Below, in pieces: positions 25,119 through 36,145 of a stretch of 64,000 bases of DNA. Each line of letters starts with the position of its first letter. The first letter of the stretch is position 1. The notes below the pieces were generated by a model that searched no databases, was not told the origin of the DNA, and saw nothing but the letters and a program-made list of their open reading frames with translations. Location of the stretch: the NCBI RefSeq assembly GCF_017569205.1, contig NZ_CP071870.1, positions 2,480,001-2,544,000 on the forward strand, read 5' to 3'. Source of the stretch: Propioniciclava sp. MC1595 (GTDB lineage: Bacteria > Actinomycetota > Actinomycetes > Propionibacteriales > Propionibacteriaceae). Position numbers and translations under genes: made by a program.

Positions 25119-26813
25119 TCAGAACAGGCCCATGATCCGGCCGTCCTCGGCCAGGTCCATGCGCTCGGCGGCCGGCGAGGAGCCGAGGCCGGGCATCGTC
25201 TGCATCTGTCCCGACAGCACGTACACGTAGCCCGCGCCCGCCGCGAGACGCACCTCGCGCACCGGCAGCACCCAGCCCTTGGGCGCGCCCCGGTCGGCCG
25301 GCGTGGCCGTCGTCGAGAGGTGGGTCTTCGCGATCAGCACCGGCAGCCCGCCGAAGCCGAGGTCGGTGAGGCGGCGCAGCTCGGTCGCCGCGGCCGGGGC
25401 CAGGTCCACCCCGGACGCCCCGTACACCTTGGTGGCGACGGCGTGCAGCTTGTCCTCCAGGGAGGCGTCCAGCTCGTAGGAGAACGTCAGGTTCGTGCCG
25501 TCCTCGACGGCCTCCAGCACCGCCCGGGCGAGGGCCGTGGCGCCCGCTCCCCCGTCGGCGACGTGGGTCGACACCGCGCACCGCACGCCGCGCTGGTGCG
25601 CGAAGCGCTGGATGACAGCGTGCTCGGAGGGGTGGTCGTCGGGGAACGCGTTGATCGCGACCACCGCCGGCACGCCGGTCCTCGCGACGATGTCGAGGTG
25701 GTGGGCCAGGTTCGACAGGCCGGCCGCGACGTCGTCGGGGTTCTCCTGCAGCAGCTCGGGCGGCAGCGGCTTGCCCGCCACGACCTTGAACCGGCCCGAG
25801 TGCACCTTGAGCGCGCGCACGGTGACGACGACGACCGCCGCGTCGGGCACGAAGCCGGACGTGCGGCACTTCACGTTCACGAACCGCTCGTAGCCCAGGT
25901 CGGCGCCGAAGCCAGCCTCGGTCACGACGATGTCGGAGCGCGACAGCCCCACGTGGTCGGCCACGATCGAGCTGTTGCCGGTGGCGATGCTCCCGAAGGG
26001 CCCGCAGTGGATCAGCGCGGCCTGCCCCTCGATGGTCTGCAGCAGGTTGGGGCGCACGGCGTCCTTGAGCAGCACCGCCATGGCGCCCGCGGCCTTCAGC
26101 ATCTCCGCGGTCACCGGACGCCCCTCGACGTCGGTGCCCACCACGATGCGGCCCAGCCGCTCGCGCAGGTCGGTCAGCGACGTCGCCAGCGCGAGGATCG
26201 TCATGACCTCGGACGCCGCGGTGATGTCGAAGCGCGCCTGCCGCGGCACGCCGTCGAGGCGTCCGCCGAGGCCGATGACGATGTTGCGCAGCGCGCGGTC
26301 GTTCACGTCGAGCACGCGGCCCCAGGTGATCGAGTGCGGGGCGATGCCGAGCTTGTTGCCGTGCTGCAGGTGGTTGTCGACCATGGCGGCCAGCAGGTTG
26401 TGGGCCGCCGTGACCGCGTGGAAGTCACCGGTCAGGTGCAGGTTGAGCACCTCCATGGGGATGATCTGCGACCACCCCGCGCCCGCGGCGCCGCCCTTGA
26501 TGCCGAACACCGGGCCCAGCGAGGGCTGTCGCAGCACGGCGGTGGCCTGCCGGCCGACCTTGCCGAGCCCCTGCACGAGGCCCACGGCGGTGGTGGTCTT
26601 GCCCTCCCCCAGCGGCGTCGGGGTGACGGCGGTCACCACCACGTACTTGCCCGAAGGCCGGGCCGCACCCACGGCGTCCAGCTCGATCTTGGCCGCGTGG
26701 CGGCCGAAGGGTTCGAGGTCGTCGGGCGCGAGCCCGAGCGAGGCACCGATGTCGGTCAGCGGCCGCAGCGGTGCGGCCTGGGCGATCTCGAGATCAGAAG
26801 GCACGATCCCCAT
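25119..26813 (-). CDS. fhs: Formate-tetrahydrofolate ligase
   Basis: The 564-residue enzyme makes 10-formyl-tetrahydrofolate from formate, ATP and THF. Its P-loop is TPLGEGKTTTAVGLVQGLGK. Downstream blocks include PSLGPVFGIKGGAAGAGWSQ, MEVLNLHLTGDFHAVTAAHN and TEAGFGADLGYERFVNVKCR. The C-terminal GQMQTMPGLGSSPAAERMD is the usual end. It sits between map and the ABC transporter, interrupting the usual map-infA adjacency. It supplies one-carbon units in a fermentative cell and connects metabolically with the serine pathway encoded at 41.8-44.1 kb. Confidence 0.97.
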   Translation of the reverse strand: MGIVPSDLEIAQAAPLRPLTDIGASLGLAPDDLEPFGRHAAKIELDAVGAARPSGKYVVVTAVTPTPLGEGKTTTAVGLVQGLGKVGRQATAVLRQPSLGPVFGIKGGAAGAGWSQIIPMEVLNLHLTGDFHAVTAAHNLLAAMVDNHLQHGNKLGIAPHSITWGRVLDVNDRALRNIVIGLGGRLDGVPRQARFDITAASEVMTILALATSLTDLRERLGRIVVGTDVEGRPVTAEMLKAAGAMAVLLKDAVRPNLLQTIEGQAALIHCGPFGSIATGNSSIVADHVGLSRSDIVVTEAGFGADLGYERFVNVKCRTSGFVPDAAVVVVTVRALKVHSGRFKVVAGKPLPPELLQENPDDVAAGLSNLAHHLDIVARTGVPAVVAINAFPDDHPSEHAVIQRFAHQRGVRCAVSTHVADGGAGATALARAVLEAVEDGTNLTFSYELDASLEDKLHAVATKVYGASGVDLAPAAATELRRLTDLGFGGLPVLIAKTHLSTTATPADRGAPKGWVLPVREVRLAAGAGYVYVLSGQMQTMPGLGSSPAAERMDLAEDGRIMGLF

Positions 26814-26881
26814 TCAACACCACCGGCAGGCGGCAGGCCCCTCGGCAGGGGGCGCCGGGCCCGCAGTGTGAAGAGTTGCGG

Positions 26882-27715
26882 TCAGTCGGCCAGCGGCCCG
26901 AACGGGACGCCCCGCGCGGCGAGTTCGGCCTCGCCCCCGTCCTCGGCCGTGAGGACCCACAGGCCCTTCGGCGTGACGGTGATCGTGTGCTCCCAGTGGC
27001 AGGCGCGCGAGCCGTCCTTGGTCACGACCGTCCACTCGTCGTCGAGGGTGACGCCGACGGCCGAGCCGAGCGTGACCATGGGCTCGACGGCGAGGGCCAG
27101 GCCCTCGACGATCCGCGGCCCGCGGCCCGGACGCCCCACGTTCGGCACGTCGGGGGCCTGGTGCATCTCGGAGCCGATGCCGTGGCCGGTGTAGTCCTTG
27201 AGGATGCCGTAGCGCTCGCGGCGGGCCCGGATGCTCTTCTCGATGGCGTGGGAGATGTCGGTCACGCGGCCGCCCAGGTGCGCGGCGGCGATGCCCGCCC
27301 ACAGGGACTCGAGCGTCACGTCGGAGAGCCGCTGGTCGGCCTCGGACAGCTCGCCGACCCCGAAGGTGATCGCGGCGTCGCCGTGGAAGCCGTCGACGAT
27401 CGCGCCGAAGTCGACCGAGACCAAGTCACCGGCGACGAGCTCACGGGGCCCGGGGATGCCGTGGACGACCTCCTCGTTGACCGAGATGCAGGTGACGCCC
27501 GGGTAGGGCGGGTAACCCCACGCGGCGCCGTAGTTCAGGAAGGAGGACCCGGCGCCGTGGCGGGCCAGGATGTCGCGGGCCAGCTGGTCGAGCTCGCCGG
27601 TGGTGACCCCGGGGGCCGCGGCCTCGCGGACCGCGCGGTGCACCTCGGCGACGACGAGGCCGGCGCGCCGCATGGTGCGCAGCTGGTCGGGCGTCTTGAG
27701 TTCGACGCCGCTCAC
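26882..27715 (-). CDS. map: Type I methionine aminopeptidase
   Basis: The 277-residue enzyme removes initiator methionine. The metal ligands are visible as D in VSVDFGAIVDGFHGDAAITF (two Asp), H in YTGHGIGSEMHQAP, E in LAVEPMVTLG and the final Glu region HWEHTITVT. VNEEVVHGIPG is the conserved substrate-side loop. There is no N-terminal zinc finger. The GTG start overlaps the adk stop (GTGA), so secY-adk-map are translationally coupled. Confidence 0.97.
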   Translation of the reverse strand: MSGVELKTPDQLRTMRRAGLVVAEVHRAVREAAAPGVTTGELDQLARDILARHGAGSSFLNYGAAWGYPPYPGVTCISVNEEVVHGIPGPRELVAGDLVSVDFGAIVDGFHGDAAITFGVGELSEADQRLSDVTLESLWAGIAAAHLGGRVTDISHAIEKSIRARRERYGILKDYTGHGIGSEMHQAPDVPNVGRPGRGPRIVEGLALAVEPMVTLGSAVGVTLDDEWTVVTKDGSRACHWEHTITVTPKGLWVLTAEDGGEAELAARGVPFGPLAD

Positions 27716-28295
27716 GCGGGCTGTCCGAGCTTGGCGTCGAGGGAGCCGGTGATGCGCTCGCGGACCTCGTCGACCGTGCCCTCGGCGTCCACCTCGACGA
27801 GGAGGCCGCGGTCGTGGTACACGTCGAGCAGCGGCGCGGTCTGGGCGTGGTAGACCTCGATGCGGTGGCGGATCGACTCCTCGTTGTCGTCGGCCCGGCC
27901 CTCGATCTCGGCCCGCTTGAGCATGCGGGCGATCAGCTGGTTGGGGTCGGCCACGAGGGCGATGACGGCCTTGAGGCGGCGCCGGCTGCGGATGAGGGCC
28001 CCGTCGAGGGCCTCCACCTGGTCGAGGGTGCGCGGGTAGCCGTCCAGCAGGAAGCCCCCGCGCTTGCGTACGTCGGGGCTGGAGAGGCGCTGGAACACCA
28101 TCTCGTTGGTCAGCTCGTCGGGGACGAGGTTGCCGGCCGCGATCAGCGACTCGATCCGCTTGCCCAGCGGGGTGCCCAGCTGGATGTTGTCGCGGAAGAG
28201 CTGGCCCGTCGAGATCGTGACGATGCCGTAGTGGTCGGCGATGGCGCCGGCCTGGGTCCCCTTCCCCGCCCCCGGCGGGCCCATGATGAGGAGCC

Positions 28296-28299
<4 letters not shown>
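27712..28299 (-). CDS. adk: Adenylate kinase
   Basis: The 195-residue protein has the P-loop IMGPPGAGKGTQ, the AMP-binding STGQLFRDNIQLGTPLGK, the LLDGYPRTLDQ motif and a short LID, so it is the short-LID form common in actinobacteria. It converts ATP plus AMP to two ADP. The GTG at 28299 overlaps the secY stop, and the 3' end overlaps map. This fixes its place in the secY-adk-map operon. Confidence 0.96.
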
Positions 28300-29633
<1,334 letters not shown>

Positions 29634-29692
29634 CCGGTTCCAATCAACTGGCGACAGCACAACAAGGTCGGGCCGTGGGCCCAACCGGTCAG

Positions 29693-29698
29693 ACTCTA
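29693..29698 (-). promoter_or_regulatory. Candidate -10 box for secY operon
   Basis: TAGAGT on the minus strand matches the actinobacterial TAGRRT form of the -10 box and lies 60 bp before the secY ATG. No matching -35 box was found at 16-18 bp. Confidence 0.4.
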
Positions 29699-29735
29699 CC
29701 AAGCCTTCGGGGTGCTCGGCGCATCGCCCGGGACC

Positions 29736-30449
29736 TCAGCGCAGGGGTTGCAGCAACTCCGGTCCGTCGTTGCGCACGTTGTTCACCAGCGGCACCACGG
29801 CGTAGGTCTCGACCTCCGCACCGTGCGGTGCGTGCAGCAGGGGCCGGACGCCCTCGGCGTCGGTCAGCCGGGGGTCGAGCCAGGCGTCCCAGTCGCCCGG
29901 GAGGACCGTCATGGGCATGCGGTCGTGGATGTGCCCCAGCGCGTCGGTGGCCTGCGTGGTGATGATCGTGCAGGTGGTCAGCCAGGCCCCCTCCCCCGCG
30001 AGCCCCGGGTCCTTCCAGAACTCGTAGAGGCCGGCCATGACGAACGGTCCCTCCCCGGGCGTCCGGATGAACCACGGCTGCTTGGCCGGCTTACCGGTCG
30101 GGCCGGTGGTCGGCGTCCACTCGTAGAACCCGTCGGCAGGGATCAGGCAGCGCCGGGCCGCGAACGCCTTGCGGAACGCGGGCTTCTCCGCGACGGTCTC
30201 GGCGCGGGCGTTGATCATGCGGGCCCCGCCGCGGGCGTCCTTGGCCCAGGAGGGCACGAGCCCCCACCGGGGGGTGACGAGCTTGCGGACGGCCTGGCGG
30301 GTCTCCTTGTCGAGCCGCTCGACGACAGCAGGCACCGGGTCGGTGGGCGCCGCGTTGAACGTGGGCAGGGGTTCGTCCACGACCTCGTCGATCGCGAAGG
30401 TCTCGATGATGTCCTCGGTGCTGGCCGAGGCAGCGAAGCGCCCGCACAT
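29736..30449 (-). CDS. SOS response-associated peptidase family protein (YedK/HMCES)
   Basis: The 237-residue protein has every YedK/HMCES landmark: the catalytic Cys2 in MCGRFAAS, FNAAPTDPVPAVV, RWGLVPSWAKD, INARAETVAEKPAF, the RCLIPADGFYEW strand and the active-site His in GHIHDRMPM. The family forms a covalent thiazolidine crosslink to abasic sites in single-stranded DNA, protecting forks. The ATG at 30449 follows TAGGCT by seven bases with no ribosome binding site. No LexA box was recognised. It is one of two genes inserted between rplO and secY. Confidence 0.94.
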   Translation of the reverse strand: MCGRFAASASTEDIIETFAIDEVVDEPLPTFNAAPTDPVPAVVERLDKETRQAVRKLVTPRWGLVPSWAKDARGGARMINARAETVAEKPAFRKAFAARRCLIPADGFYEWTPTTGPTGKPAKQPWFIRTPGEGPFVMAGLYEFWKDPGLAGEGAWLTTCTIITTQATDALGHIHDRMPMTVLPGDWDAWLDPRLTDAEGVRPLLHAPHGAEVETYAVVPLVNNVRNDGPELLQPLR

Positions 30450-30556
30450 GCGCGCCAGCCTAACCCTGCGTCCGAATGGGTCCGTCCCGACAACACCCGG
30501 ACAACACCCCTGTGGATGCCGGGATCGGCGACGCGGACAGCCCCGAGTCTGGATGC

Positions 30557-31462
30557 ATGGCCTTCAACCCCAAGCTCCCCTTCCGGGCCAGGGACGCCCT
30601 CGCCGCCGGGCTCACCCGGCGCGCACTCGCCTCGTCCCGGTTCCGGCGCCTGTTGCCCGGCGTCTACGTGGACGCTCGGGTGCCGGTGACCCCGCTGCTC
30701 GAGGCCCGCGCTGTCATGCAACTCCTGCCGGTCGACGGCTTCGTCTCCCACCACACCGCCGCACGCCTGCTGGGTGGCGTGGTGCCCCACGACGAGAACC
30801 TGCACGCGAGCGTGCCGGCCCATCGCAACCGATCCCGGAAGCTGGGCCTGCAGGTCCACCGCTCGACCCGGACGCCGGTGACGTTCGACGGGGTCCGGAC
30901 CACGTCACCGACCGCCACGTTCATCGACCTCGCCGGCGTGCTGGGCCTGGTGGACACGGTCGTGCTGGGCGATTCCTTGGTCAGGAAGGGGCTGGCGAGC
31001 CCCGCCCGGCTGGTCAGGGCCGCGGCGTCGGCCCCGGACCGCCTCCGCACGCGGGCCGTCCGGGCCGCAGCGCTCGTGCGCGCGCGGGTGGACTCCCCCA
31101 TGGAGACCCGGACCCGACTCCTGCTCCTGCTCGCCGGGCTTCCCGAGCCCCAGATCGGCATCGAGTTCCGGGACGACCACGGCATCGTCCTCCGACGCGT
31201 CGACATGGGCTACCGCGAGGCGCGGCTCGGCATCGAGTACGACGGACGCCACCATGCCACCGTGGTCTCCCAGTGGGAGCGCGACATCACGCGCCGCGAG
31301 GAGTTCGACCTACGGGACTGGCGGCTGGTCACCCTGGTCGCCAAGGACATCTACCGGACGCCGTCGGCCACCCTCGAGCGCGTGGTGGCAGCCATGCGTT
31401 CGCGTGGGATGCGGGTCCCTCCCCTGCGCGACGAGTGGCGTGCCCACTTCCCTGGCCGGTGA
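30557..31462 (+). CDS. AbiEi-like/DUF559-type protein
   Basis: The 301-residue protein has an N-terminal winged-helix-like part (ALAAGLTRRALASSRFRRLL then PGVYVD), as in AbiEi-type and many actinobacterial hypothetical proteins. Its C-terminal half resembles a Vsr/DUF559 PD-(D/E)XK fold (DMGYREARLGIEYDGRHH, then EEFDLRDWRLVTL). IEYDGRHH provides a Glu and Asp at the place expected for such a fold. Families with this arrangement are common and multicopy in actinobacteria; their function is unknown. No antitoxin or toxin partner lies next to it. The start chosen is the ATG at 30557; a GTG-like alternative upstream is in frame. Confidence 0.72.
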   Translation: MAFNPKLPFRARDALAAGLTRRALASSRFRRLLPGVYVDARVPVTPLLEARAVMQLLPVDGFVSHHTAARLLGGVVPHDENLHASVPAHRNRSRKLGLQVHRSTRTPVTFDGVRTTSPTATFIDLAGVLGLVDTVVLGDSLVRKGLASPARLVRAAASAPDRLRTRAVRAAALVRARVDSPMETRTRLLLLLAGLPEPQIGIEFRDDHGIVLRRVDMGYREARLGIEYDGRHHATVVSQWERDITRREEFDLRDWRLVTLVAKDIYRTPSATLERVVAAMRSRGMRVPPLRDEWRAHFPGR

Positions 31463-31579
31463 CCCCGGGTCGGGTCGGCCCCATCGTCGGGGATGGCTTC
31501 GACTCGCCCAAGGGCCCGATCGCGTACGAGATCCATCCACGTGGATGGGTCCGTCCAAGGTGCCGCACCCGGACATGCA

Positions 31580-31610
31580 CGAAGGGCGCCCCCGATGGGG
31601 ACGCCCTTCG
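31580..31610 (-). terminator. Terminator after rplO (end of spc operon)
   Basis: A 14-bp stem (31580-31593 with 31597-31610) lies 17 bp after the rplO stop. Its only plus-strand mismatch (C-A) is a G-U pair in the leftward RNA, as in the rplQ terminator. The convergent DUF559-like gene ends 118 bp away. Confidence 0.75.
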
Positions 31611-31626
31611 CGTGTGTGTGATCAGG

Positions 31627-32070
31627 TCACAGCTCGTTGGCGGTGCCGCCGGCTGCCTCGATCTTGCTCTTCGCCGACGCGGTGTACGCGTGGGCGTCGA
31701 TGTCGAACTTCACGGTGGCCTCGCCGGTGCCGAGCACCTTGACCAGGCGGCCCTTGCGGACGGCGCCCTTGGCGACGAGGTCCTCGACGGTGACCTTGCC
31801 ACCCTCGGGGAAGAGCTCGACCAGCTTCGCGATGTTCACGACCTGGTACTCCACCCGGAAGGGGTTCTGGAAACCGCGCAGCTTCGGCAGCCGCATGTGC
31901 AGCGGCATCTGGCCGCCCTCGAAGTTCGCCGGCACGTTCTTGCGTGCGCCGGTGCCCTTGGTGCCACGGCCGGCAGTCTTGCCGCCCTTGCCACCCTCAC
32001 CGCGGCCGACGCGGTGCTTGTCGGTCTTGGCCCCGGGGGCCGGGCGCAGGTGGTGTGCCTTGAGCGCCAT
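31627..32070 (-). CDS. rplO: 50S ribosomal protein uL15
   Basis: The 147-residue L15 has the Gly/Lys-rich rRNA-binding N-terminus ([20 protein letters not shown]), the [20 protein letters not shown] block and the globular C-terminal domain. The frame is open upstream inside rpmD, but the ATG at 32070 one base after the rpmD stop is the conserved start. It is the last gene of the spc operon here; secY, its usual successor, has been displaced. Confidence 0.96.
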   Translation of the reverse strand: MALKAHHLRPAPGAKTDKHRVGRGEGGKGGKTAGRGTKGTGARKNVPANFEGGQMPLHMRLPKLRGFQNPFRVEYQVVNIAKLVELFPEGGKVTVEDLVAKGAVRKGRLVKVLGTGEATVKFDIDAHAYTASAKSKIEAAGGTANEL

Positions 32071-32071
32071 G

Positions 32072-32254
32072 TCAGTCAACCTCCTCGACGGAGACGAGGT
32101 GGATGACCGTGTTGACCATGCCGCGGTAGTGCGGCAGGTCCTCACGCTCCACGACGTCGCCGATCTTCCGCAGGCCGAGGGTCTTGAGGGTCTCGGCCTG
32201 GTTCCGCTTGGCGCTGTTGGCGCTCTTGATCTGGGTCACGCGCAGGGTGGCCAT
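32072..32254 (-). CDS. rpmD: 50S ribosomal protein uL30
   Basis: The 60-residue L30 ([20 protein letters not shown], then [20 protein letters not shown]) has the short bacterial form. Its ATG overlaps the rpsE stop as TGATG, so the two are translationally coupled. Confidence 0.96.
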   Translation of the reverse strand: MATLRVTQIKSANSAKRNQAETLKTLGLRKIGDVVEREDLPHYRGMVNTVIHLVSVEEVD

Positions 32255-32877
32255 CAGGCAGCGCCCTCCTTACGAGCCTTGAGCAGGGCGGCCGGGGCCA
32301 CGTCCTCCACGGGGAGGCCGCGACGCTTGGCGACCTGCTCGGGCTCCTCGAGCTGCTGCAGGGCGGTCACCGTGGCGTGCACCACGTTGATCGCGTTGGG
32401 GCTGCCCAGCGACTTGGCCAGCACGTCGGAGATGCCGGCGCACTCGAGCACCGCGCGGGCCGACCCACCGGCGATCACACCGGTACCCGGGGACGCCGGG
32501 CGCAGCAGGACGACGCCTGCGGCCTTCTCGCCCTGGACGGGGTGCGGGATGGTGCCCAGGATGCGGGGGACGCGGAAGAAGTTCTTCTTCGCCTCCTCGA
32601 CACCCTTGGCGATCGCCGCGGGCACCTCCTTGGCCTTGCCGTAGCCGACACCCACGGTGCCGTCACCGTCGCCCACCACGACGAGCGCGGTGAAGCTGAA
32701 GCGACGACCACCCTGGACGACCTTGGCGACGCGGTTGATGGCAACCACGCGCTCCAGGTACTGGCTCTTCTCCTCACGGGCGGCGTTGTCGCGCCCGCCT
32801 CGACGATCGTCGCGGCCGCGACGCTCGCCACCGCCCTGGCCGCGCTGGCCACGGGCGTTCGCGTTTTCGTTCGCCAT
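32254..32877 (-). CDS. rpsE: 30S ribosomal protein uS5
   Basis: The 207-residue S5 has the RNA-binding core [20 protein letters not shown], the [20 protein letters not shown] strand and [20 protein letters not shown]. It also has [19 protein letters not shown]. An Arg/Gly/Asn-rich N-terminal extension of about 35 residues is typical of actinobacteria. S5 controls decoding fidelity near helix 28. Confidence 0.97.
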   Translation of the reverse strand: MANENANARGQRGQGGGERRGRDDRRGGRDNAAREEKSQYLERVVAINRVAKVVQGGRRFSFTALVVVGDGDGTVGVGYGKAKEVPAAIAKGVEEAKKNFFRVPRILGTIPHPVQGEKAAGVVLLRPASPGTGVIAGGSARAVLECAGISDVLAKSLGSPNAINVVHATVTALQQLEEPEQVAKRRGLPVEDVAPAALLKARKEGAA

Positions 32878-32897
32878 TGTTTTCCTTTCCGCTTCGA

Positions 32898-33284
32898 TCA
32901 GAATCCGAGGCCGGCCTCGCGCGCGGCGTCAGCCAGCGCAGCGATCCGTCCGTGGTACTGGTTGCCGGCGCGGTCGAACACGACGGACTCGACGCCCGCC
33001 TTCTTCGCCCGCTCGGCGAGGAGCGTGCCGACCTGCTTGGCCTTGGCGCTCTTGTCACCGGACGCCGCACGCACGTCGGCCTCCATCGTGGACGCCGCGG
33101 CCAGCGTGTGGCCGGCGGTGTCGTCGATGACCTGGGCCAGGATGTGGCGCGCGGAGCGCGTCACAACGAGGCGGGGACGCTCGGTGGTGCCGAAGATCTT
33201 CTTGCGACCACGGGCCTGACGACGCAGGCGCGCCTTGGCGCGAGCAGCCATGCCCTTGTTGTTCGAGATCAAGCTCATCGTCAC
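32898..33284 (-). CDS. rplR: 50S ribosomal protein uL18
   Basis: The 128-residue L18 binds 5S r[23 protein letters not shown] and [20 protein letters not shown] are characteristic. The GTG at 33284 overlaps the rplF stop and has AAGG seven bases before it; an ATG two codons later (33278) is an alternative start. Confidence 0.95.
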   Translation of the reverse strand: MTMSLISNNKGMAARAKARLRRQARGRKKIFGTTERPRLVVTRSARHILAQVIDDTAGHTLAAASTMEADVRAASGDKSAKAKQVGTLLAERAKKAGVESVVFDRAGNQYHGRIAALADAAREAGLGF

Positions 33285-33823
33285 TTACCAGCCTTTCCGA
33301 CCTTGCGGCGGATGCGCTCGCCGGCGTAGCGGACACCCTTGCCCTTGTAGGGCTCGGGCTTGCGGAGCTTGCGGATGTTGGCCGCAACCTCGCCGACGAC
33401 CTGCTTGTCGATGCCCTGGACCGAGAAGGCCGTCGGCTTCTCGACCGTGAAGGTGATGCCCTCGGGGGCGTCGATGATCACCGGGTGGCTGAAGCCCAGC
33501 TGGAACTCCAGCTGCTGCGGGCCCTTGCTGATCACGCGGTAACCGACGCCGACGATCTCGAGCTTCTTCTCGTAGCCCTCGGTGACACCGATGACCATGT
33601 TGTTGACCAGCGTGCGGGTCAGGCCGTGCAGCGAACGCGACTCGCGCTCGTCGTTCGGGCGGGTGACCTCGAGCTGGCCCTCGTCGTTGCGCGCGACCTG
33701 GATCGGCTGGGCGACCGTCAGCGACAGGGTGCCCTTGGGGCCCTTGACCTGGAGGTCCTGGCCGTCGAGGGTGACCTCGACGCCGGCCGGGATCGCGATG
33801 GGGAGCTTTCCAATACGGGACAT
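33281..33823 (-). CDS. rplF: 50S ribosomal protein uL6
   Basis: The 180-residue L6 has two homologous domains: [20 protein letters not shown] at the start and the rRNA-binding [20 protein letters not shown] near the end. It lies near the sarcin-ricin loop on the ribosome. It sits 16 bp after rpsH and overlaps rplR. Confidence 0.97.
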   Translation of the reverse strand: MSRIGKLPIAIPAGVEVTLDGQDLQVKGPKGTLSLTVAQPIQVARNDEGQLEVTRPNDERESRSLHGLTRTLVNNMVIGVTEGYEKKLEIVGVGYRVISKGPQQLEFQLGFSHPVIIDAPEGITFTVEKPTAFSVQGIDKQVVGEVAANIRKLRKPEPYKGKGVRYAGERIRRKVGKAGK

Positions 33824-33839
33824 GTTCAGCTACCTCCCG

Positions 33840-34247
33840 TCACCACACGTAGGCGAGCACTTCGCCGCCCACGCTCTTGAGGGATGCTTCCTTGTCGGTC
33901 AGCAGGCCCTGGCTGGTCGAGATGATCGCGATGCCGAGGCCACCGAGGACCTTGGGCAGCGCGTTGCTCTTGGCGTAGACACGCAGGCCGGGCTTGCTGA
34001 TGCGACGCAGGCCGGCGATGGAACGCTCGCGGCTGTCGCCGTACTTGAGGGTGATCTTGAGGGTCTTGCCGACCTCGCCCTCGCCGGGCTCGATGACCTC
34101 GTAGGAGGTGATGTAGCCCTGCTGCTTCAGGATCTCGGCGATGCCCGCCTTGATCTTGCTGTGCGGCATGGAGGTCGAATCGTGGTACGCCTGGTTGGCG
34201 TTCCGCAGACGCGTCAGCATGTCTGCGATCGGATCCGTCATTGTCAT
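33840..34247 (-). CDS. rpsH: 30S ribosomal protein uS8
   Basis: The 135-residue S8 ([59 protein letters not shown]) is full length. In E. coli S8 represses its own operon; no mimic site was looked for in detail here. A second ATG two codons into the gene is an alternative start. Confidence 0.97.
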   Translation of the reverse strand: MTMTDPIADMLTRLRNANQAYHDSTSMPHSKIKAGIAEILKQQGYITSYEVIEPGEGEVGKTLKITLKYGDSRERSIAGLRRISKPGLRVYAKSNALPKVLGGLGIAIISTSQGLLTDKEASLKSVGGEVLAYVW

Positions 34248-34336
34248 GGCTTGTTGGGCCTCTTTCTCGCCGTGGTTTCCCCGGGGCGCTCGCCGCGGGG
34301 ACCTACCGCGTCATGAATCGTGGGTGGTGGTGTCGC

Positions 34337-34522
34337 TCACCAGGAGGACTTGATGACACCGGGCAGCTCGCCCTTGTGCGCCATCTCGCGGAGGCAGATG
34401 CGGCACAGGCCGAACTTGCGGTACACCGACTTCGGACGCCCGCACTTGTTGCAGCGGGTGTACGCGCGCACCTCGAACTTCGGCTTGCGGCTCTGCTTGA
34501 CCTTCAGACCAGTCTTTGCCAT
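34337..34522 (-). CDS. rpsN: 30S ribosomal protein uS14, zinc-binding type Z
   Basis: The 61-residue protein has the zinc ribbon [20 protein letters not shown] (two CxxC pairs) and the end [15 protein letters not shown], so it is the short zinc-dependent S14. It lies between rplE and rpsH as usual. No zinc-free paralogue is present in this window. Confidence 0.96.
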   Translation of the reverse strand: MAKTGLKVKQSRKPKFEVRAYTRCNKCGRPKSVYRKFGLCRICLREMAHKGELPGVIKSSW

Positions 34523-34529
34523 CAGTGGG

Positions 34530-35180
34530 TCACCTTCTGCTCATCTGCTTCTTGATCTGGCTCTTGGAGCCAGTGAAGGCGCGACGACGGGCCACGGCCT
34601 TCTTGGGGTCGTTCTCCGGCGCCTTGAACGGGAAGCCGAGCGCCTTGAGCAGCGCGCGACCCTCGTCGTCGGTGGTGGCGGAGGTGACGAACGTGATGTC
34701 CATGCCACGCACGCGGTCGATCTTGTCCTGGTCGATCTCGTGGAACATGACCTGCTCGTTGAGGCCGAAGGTGTAGTTGCCCTGGCCGTCGAACTGGCGG
34801 GCCGAGAGGCCACGGAAGTCACGGATACGGGGCAGCGCCAGGGTCAGCAGCCGATCGGCGAACTCCCACATGCGGTCACCGCGGAGGGTGACGTGGCAGC
34901 CGATCGGCATGCCCTCACGCAGCTTGAACTGCGCGATGGACTTGCGGGCCTTGGTGACCTGCGGCTTCTGGCCGGTGATGGCGGTGAGGTCCTTGACGGC
35001 ACCGTCGATCACCTTGGAGTCACGCGCGGCCTCGCCGACACCCATGTTCACCACGATCTTCACCAGACCGGGGATCTGCATGACGTTGTCGTAGTTGAAC
35101 TCGGAGTTCAGGGCGTCGCGAATCTCCTCGCGGTACTTCTTCTTCAGGCGGGGCAGTTCCTTGACAGCGGTCTCGGCCAT
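34530..35180 (-). CDS. rplE: 50S ribosomal protein uL5
   Basis: The 216-residue L5 binds 5S rRNA and contacts the P-site tRNA. It contains [40 protein letters not shown], and [20 protein letters not shown]. The C-terminus extends past the E. coli protein with a basic tail ([19 protein letters not shown]). It starts one base after the rplX stop. Confidence 0.97.
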   Translation of the reverse strand: MAETAVKELPRLKKKYREEIRDALNSEFNYDNVMQIPGLVKIVVNMGVGEAARDSKVIDGAVKDLTAITGQKPQVTKARKSIAQFKLREGMPIGCHVTLRGDRMWEFADRLLTLALPRIRDFRGLSARQFDGQGNYTFGLNEQVMFHEIDQDKIDRVRGMDITFVTSATTDDEGRALLKALGFPFKAPENDPKKAVARRRAFTGSKSQIKKQMSRR

Positions 35181-35181
35181 C

Positions 35182-35553
35182 TCAGATCTCCTCTCCGGTC
35201 TTGCGGGCGATCCGGACCGAACGGGTCGCGGTGTACTCGGTGCCGTCGGGACGGCGCTTGGTCACCTCGACGCGCTTGTAGCCCACGCGGGTCACCTGGG
35301 CCTTCTTGCCCGAGCCCGTGACGAGCTGGACGTTGCTGGCGTGGATCGGGGCCTCGGTCTCGATGATGCCGCCGGTGTTCTTCCCGGCCGCGTTCGGGTT
35401 GGCCGCGGTGTGCTTCTTGACGAGGTTGACGCCCTCGACGATGACGCGACCCTCCTTGGGGAACACGGCGATGATCTCGCCGATGGCGCCCTTGTCGTCG
35501 CCGGCGATCACCTTGACGGTGTCACCCTTCTTGACGTGGAGCGAGTTCGCCAT
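35182..35553 (-). CDS. rplX: 50S ribosomal protein uL24
   Basis: The 123-residue L24 has the KOW motif [20 protein letters not shown] followed by [17 protein letters not shown] and [17 protein letters not shown]. It is an early assembly initiator of the 50S subunit. It sits one base after rplN. Confidence 0.97.
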   Translation of the reverse strand: MANSLHVKKGDTVKVIAGDDKGAIGEIIAVFPKEGRVIVEGVNLVKKHTAANPNAAGKNTGGIIETEAPIHASNVQLVTGSGKKAQVTRVGYKRVEVTKRRPDGTEYTATRSVRIARKTGEEI

Positions 35554-35554
35554 G

Positions 35555-35923
35555 TCAGATCACCTCCGGGGCCAGCGAGATGATGCGCATGTACTTCTTG
35601 TCGCGCAGCTCACGGCCGACGGGGCCGAAGATGCGGGTACCGCGCGGCTCGCCGTCGTTCTTGAGGATGACGGCGGCGTTCTCGTCGAACTTGATGTACG
35701 AGCCGTCCGGGCGACGGGTCTCCTTGGCCGTGCGAACGATGACAGCCGTGACGACGTCACCCTTCTTCACGTTGCCACCCGGGATGGCGTCCTTGACCGT
35801 GGCGATGATCTTGTCGCCCAGGCCGGCGTAGCGGCGCCTCGTGCCACCGAGAACACGGATGCAGAGGATCTCCTTCGCACCGGTGTTGTCGGCGACCTTC
35901 AGTCGCGACTCCTGCTGGATCAT
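35555..35923 (-). CDS. rplN: 50S ribosomal protein uL14
   Basis: The 122-residue L14 ([20 protein letters not shown], then [20 protein letters not shown], and [20 protein letters not shown]) is highly conserved. It is the first gene of the spc operon. It follows a 222-bp gap after rpsQ that contains a hairpin, so it may have its own promoter. AGGAGAAGAGAAG lies before the ATG. Confidence 0.97.
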   Translation of the reverse strand: MIQQESRLKVADNTGAKEILCIRVLGGTRRRYAGLGDKIIATVKDAIPGGNVKKGDVVTAVIVRTAKETRRPDGSYIKFDENAAVILKNDGEPRGTRIFGPVGRELRDKKYMRIISLAPEVI

Positions 35924-36070
35924 TTCTTCTCTTCTCCTGTTGTTTCGCCGGTTCCCTCGCGGGGCCTTGCGGAACGGTGTCGGATGCCACCTGCGGTGGC
36001 GCGCCGGCGGTCTTCGCTGGTCGGGTTTCCAAGCCGGTGTCAGCTCGTCGTCGGCTCCGAACGTGGGTCG

Positions 36071-36097
36071 GGAGAGGGGCTCGAGAGCCCCCTCTCC
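36071..36097 (-). terminator. Hairpin in the rpsQ-rplN gap
   Basis: A 12-bp stem with one bulged base (36071-36082 with 36085-36097) lies in the 222-bp gap 49 bp after the rpsQ stop. It probably marks the end, or partial attenuation, of the S10 operon before the spc operon. The rest of the gap holds nothing that I recognise. No T tract follows. Confidence 0.5.
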
Positions 36098-36145
36098 ATC
36101 AGTCGGTGGGGTCTGCGCGAGGCAAACCTCCCCAAGGGTACGCGA

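Noticed and set aside
24326-27200. A tryptophan-specific transporter assignment
   Set aside because: The family name is used for similarity only. No T-box, trp operator or aromatic biosynthesis gene is nearby, so the ligand was left open.
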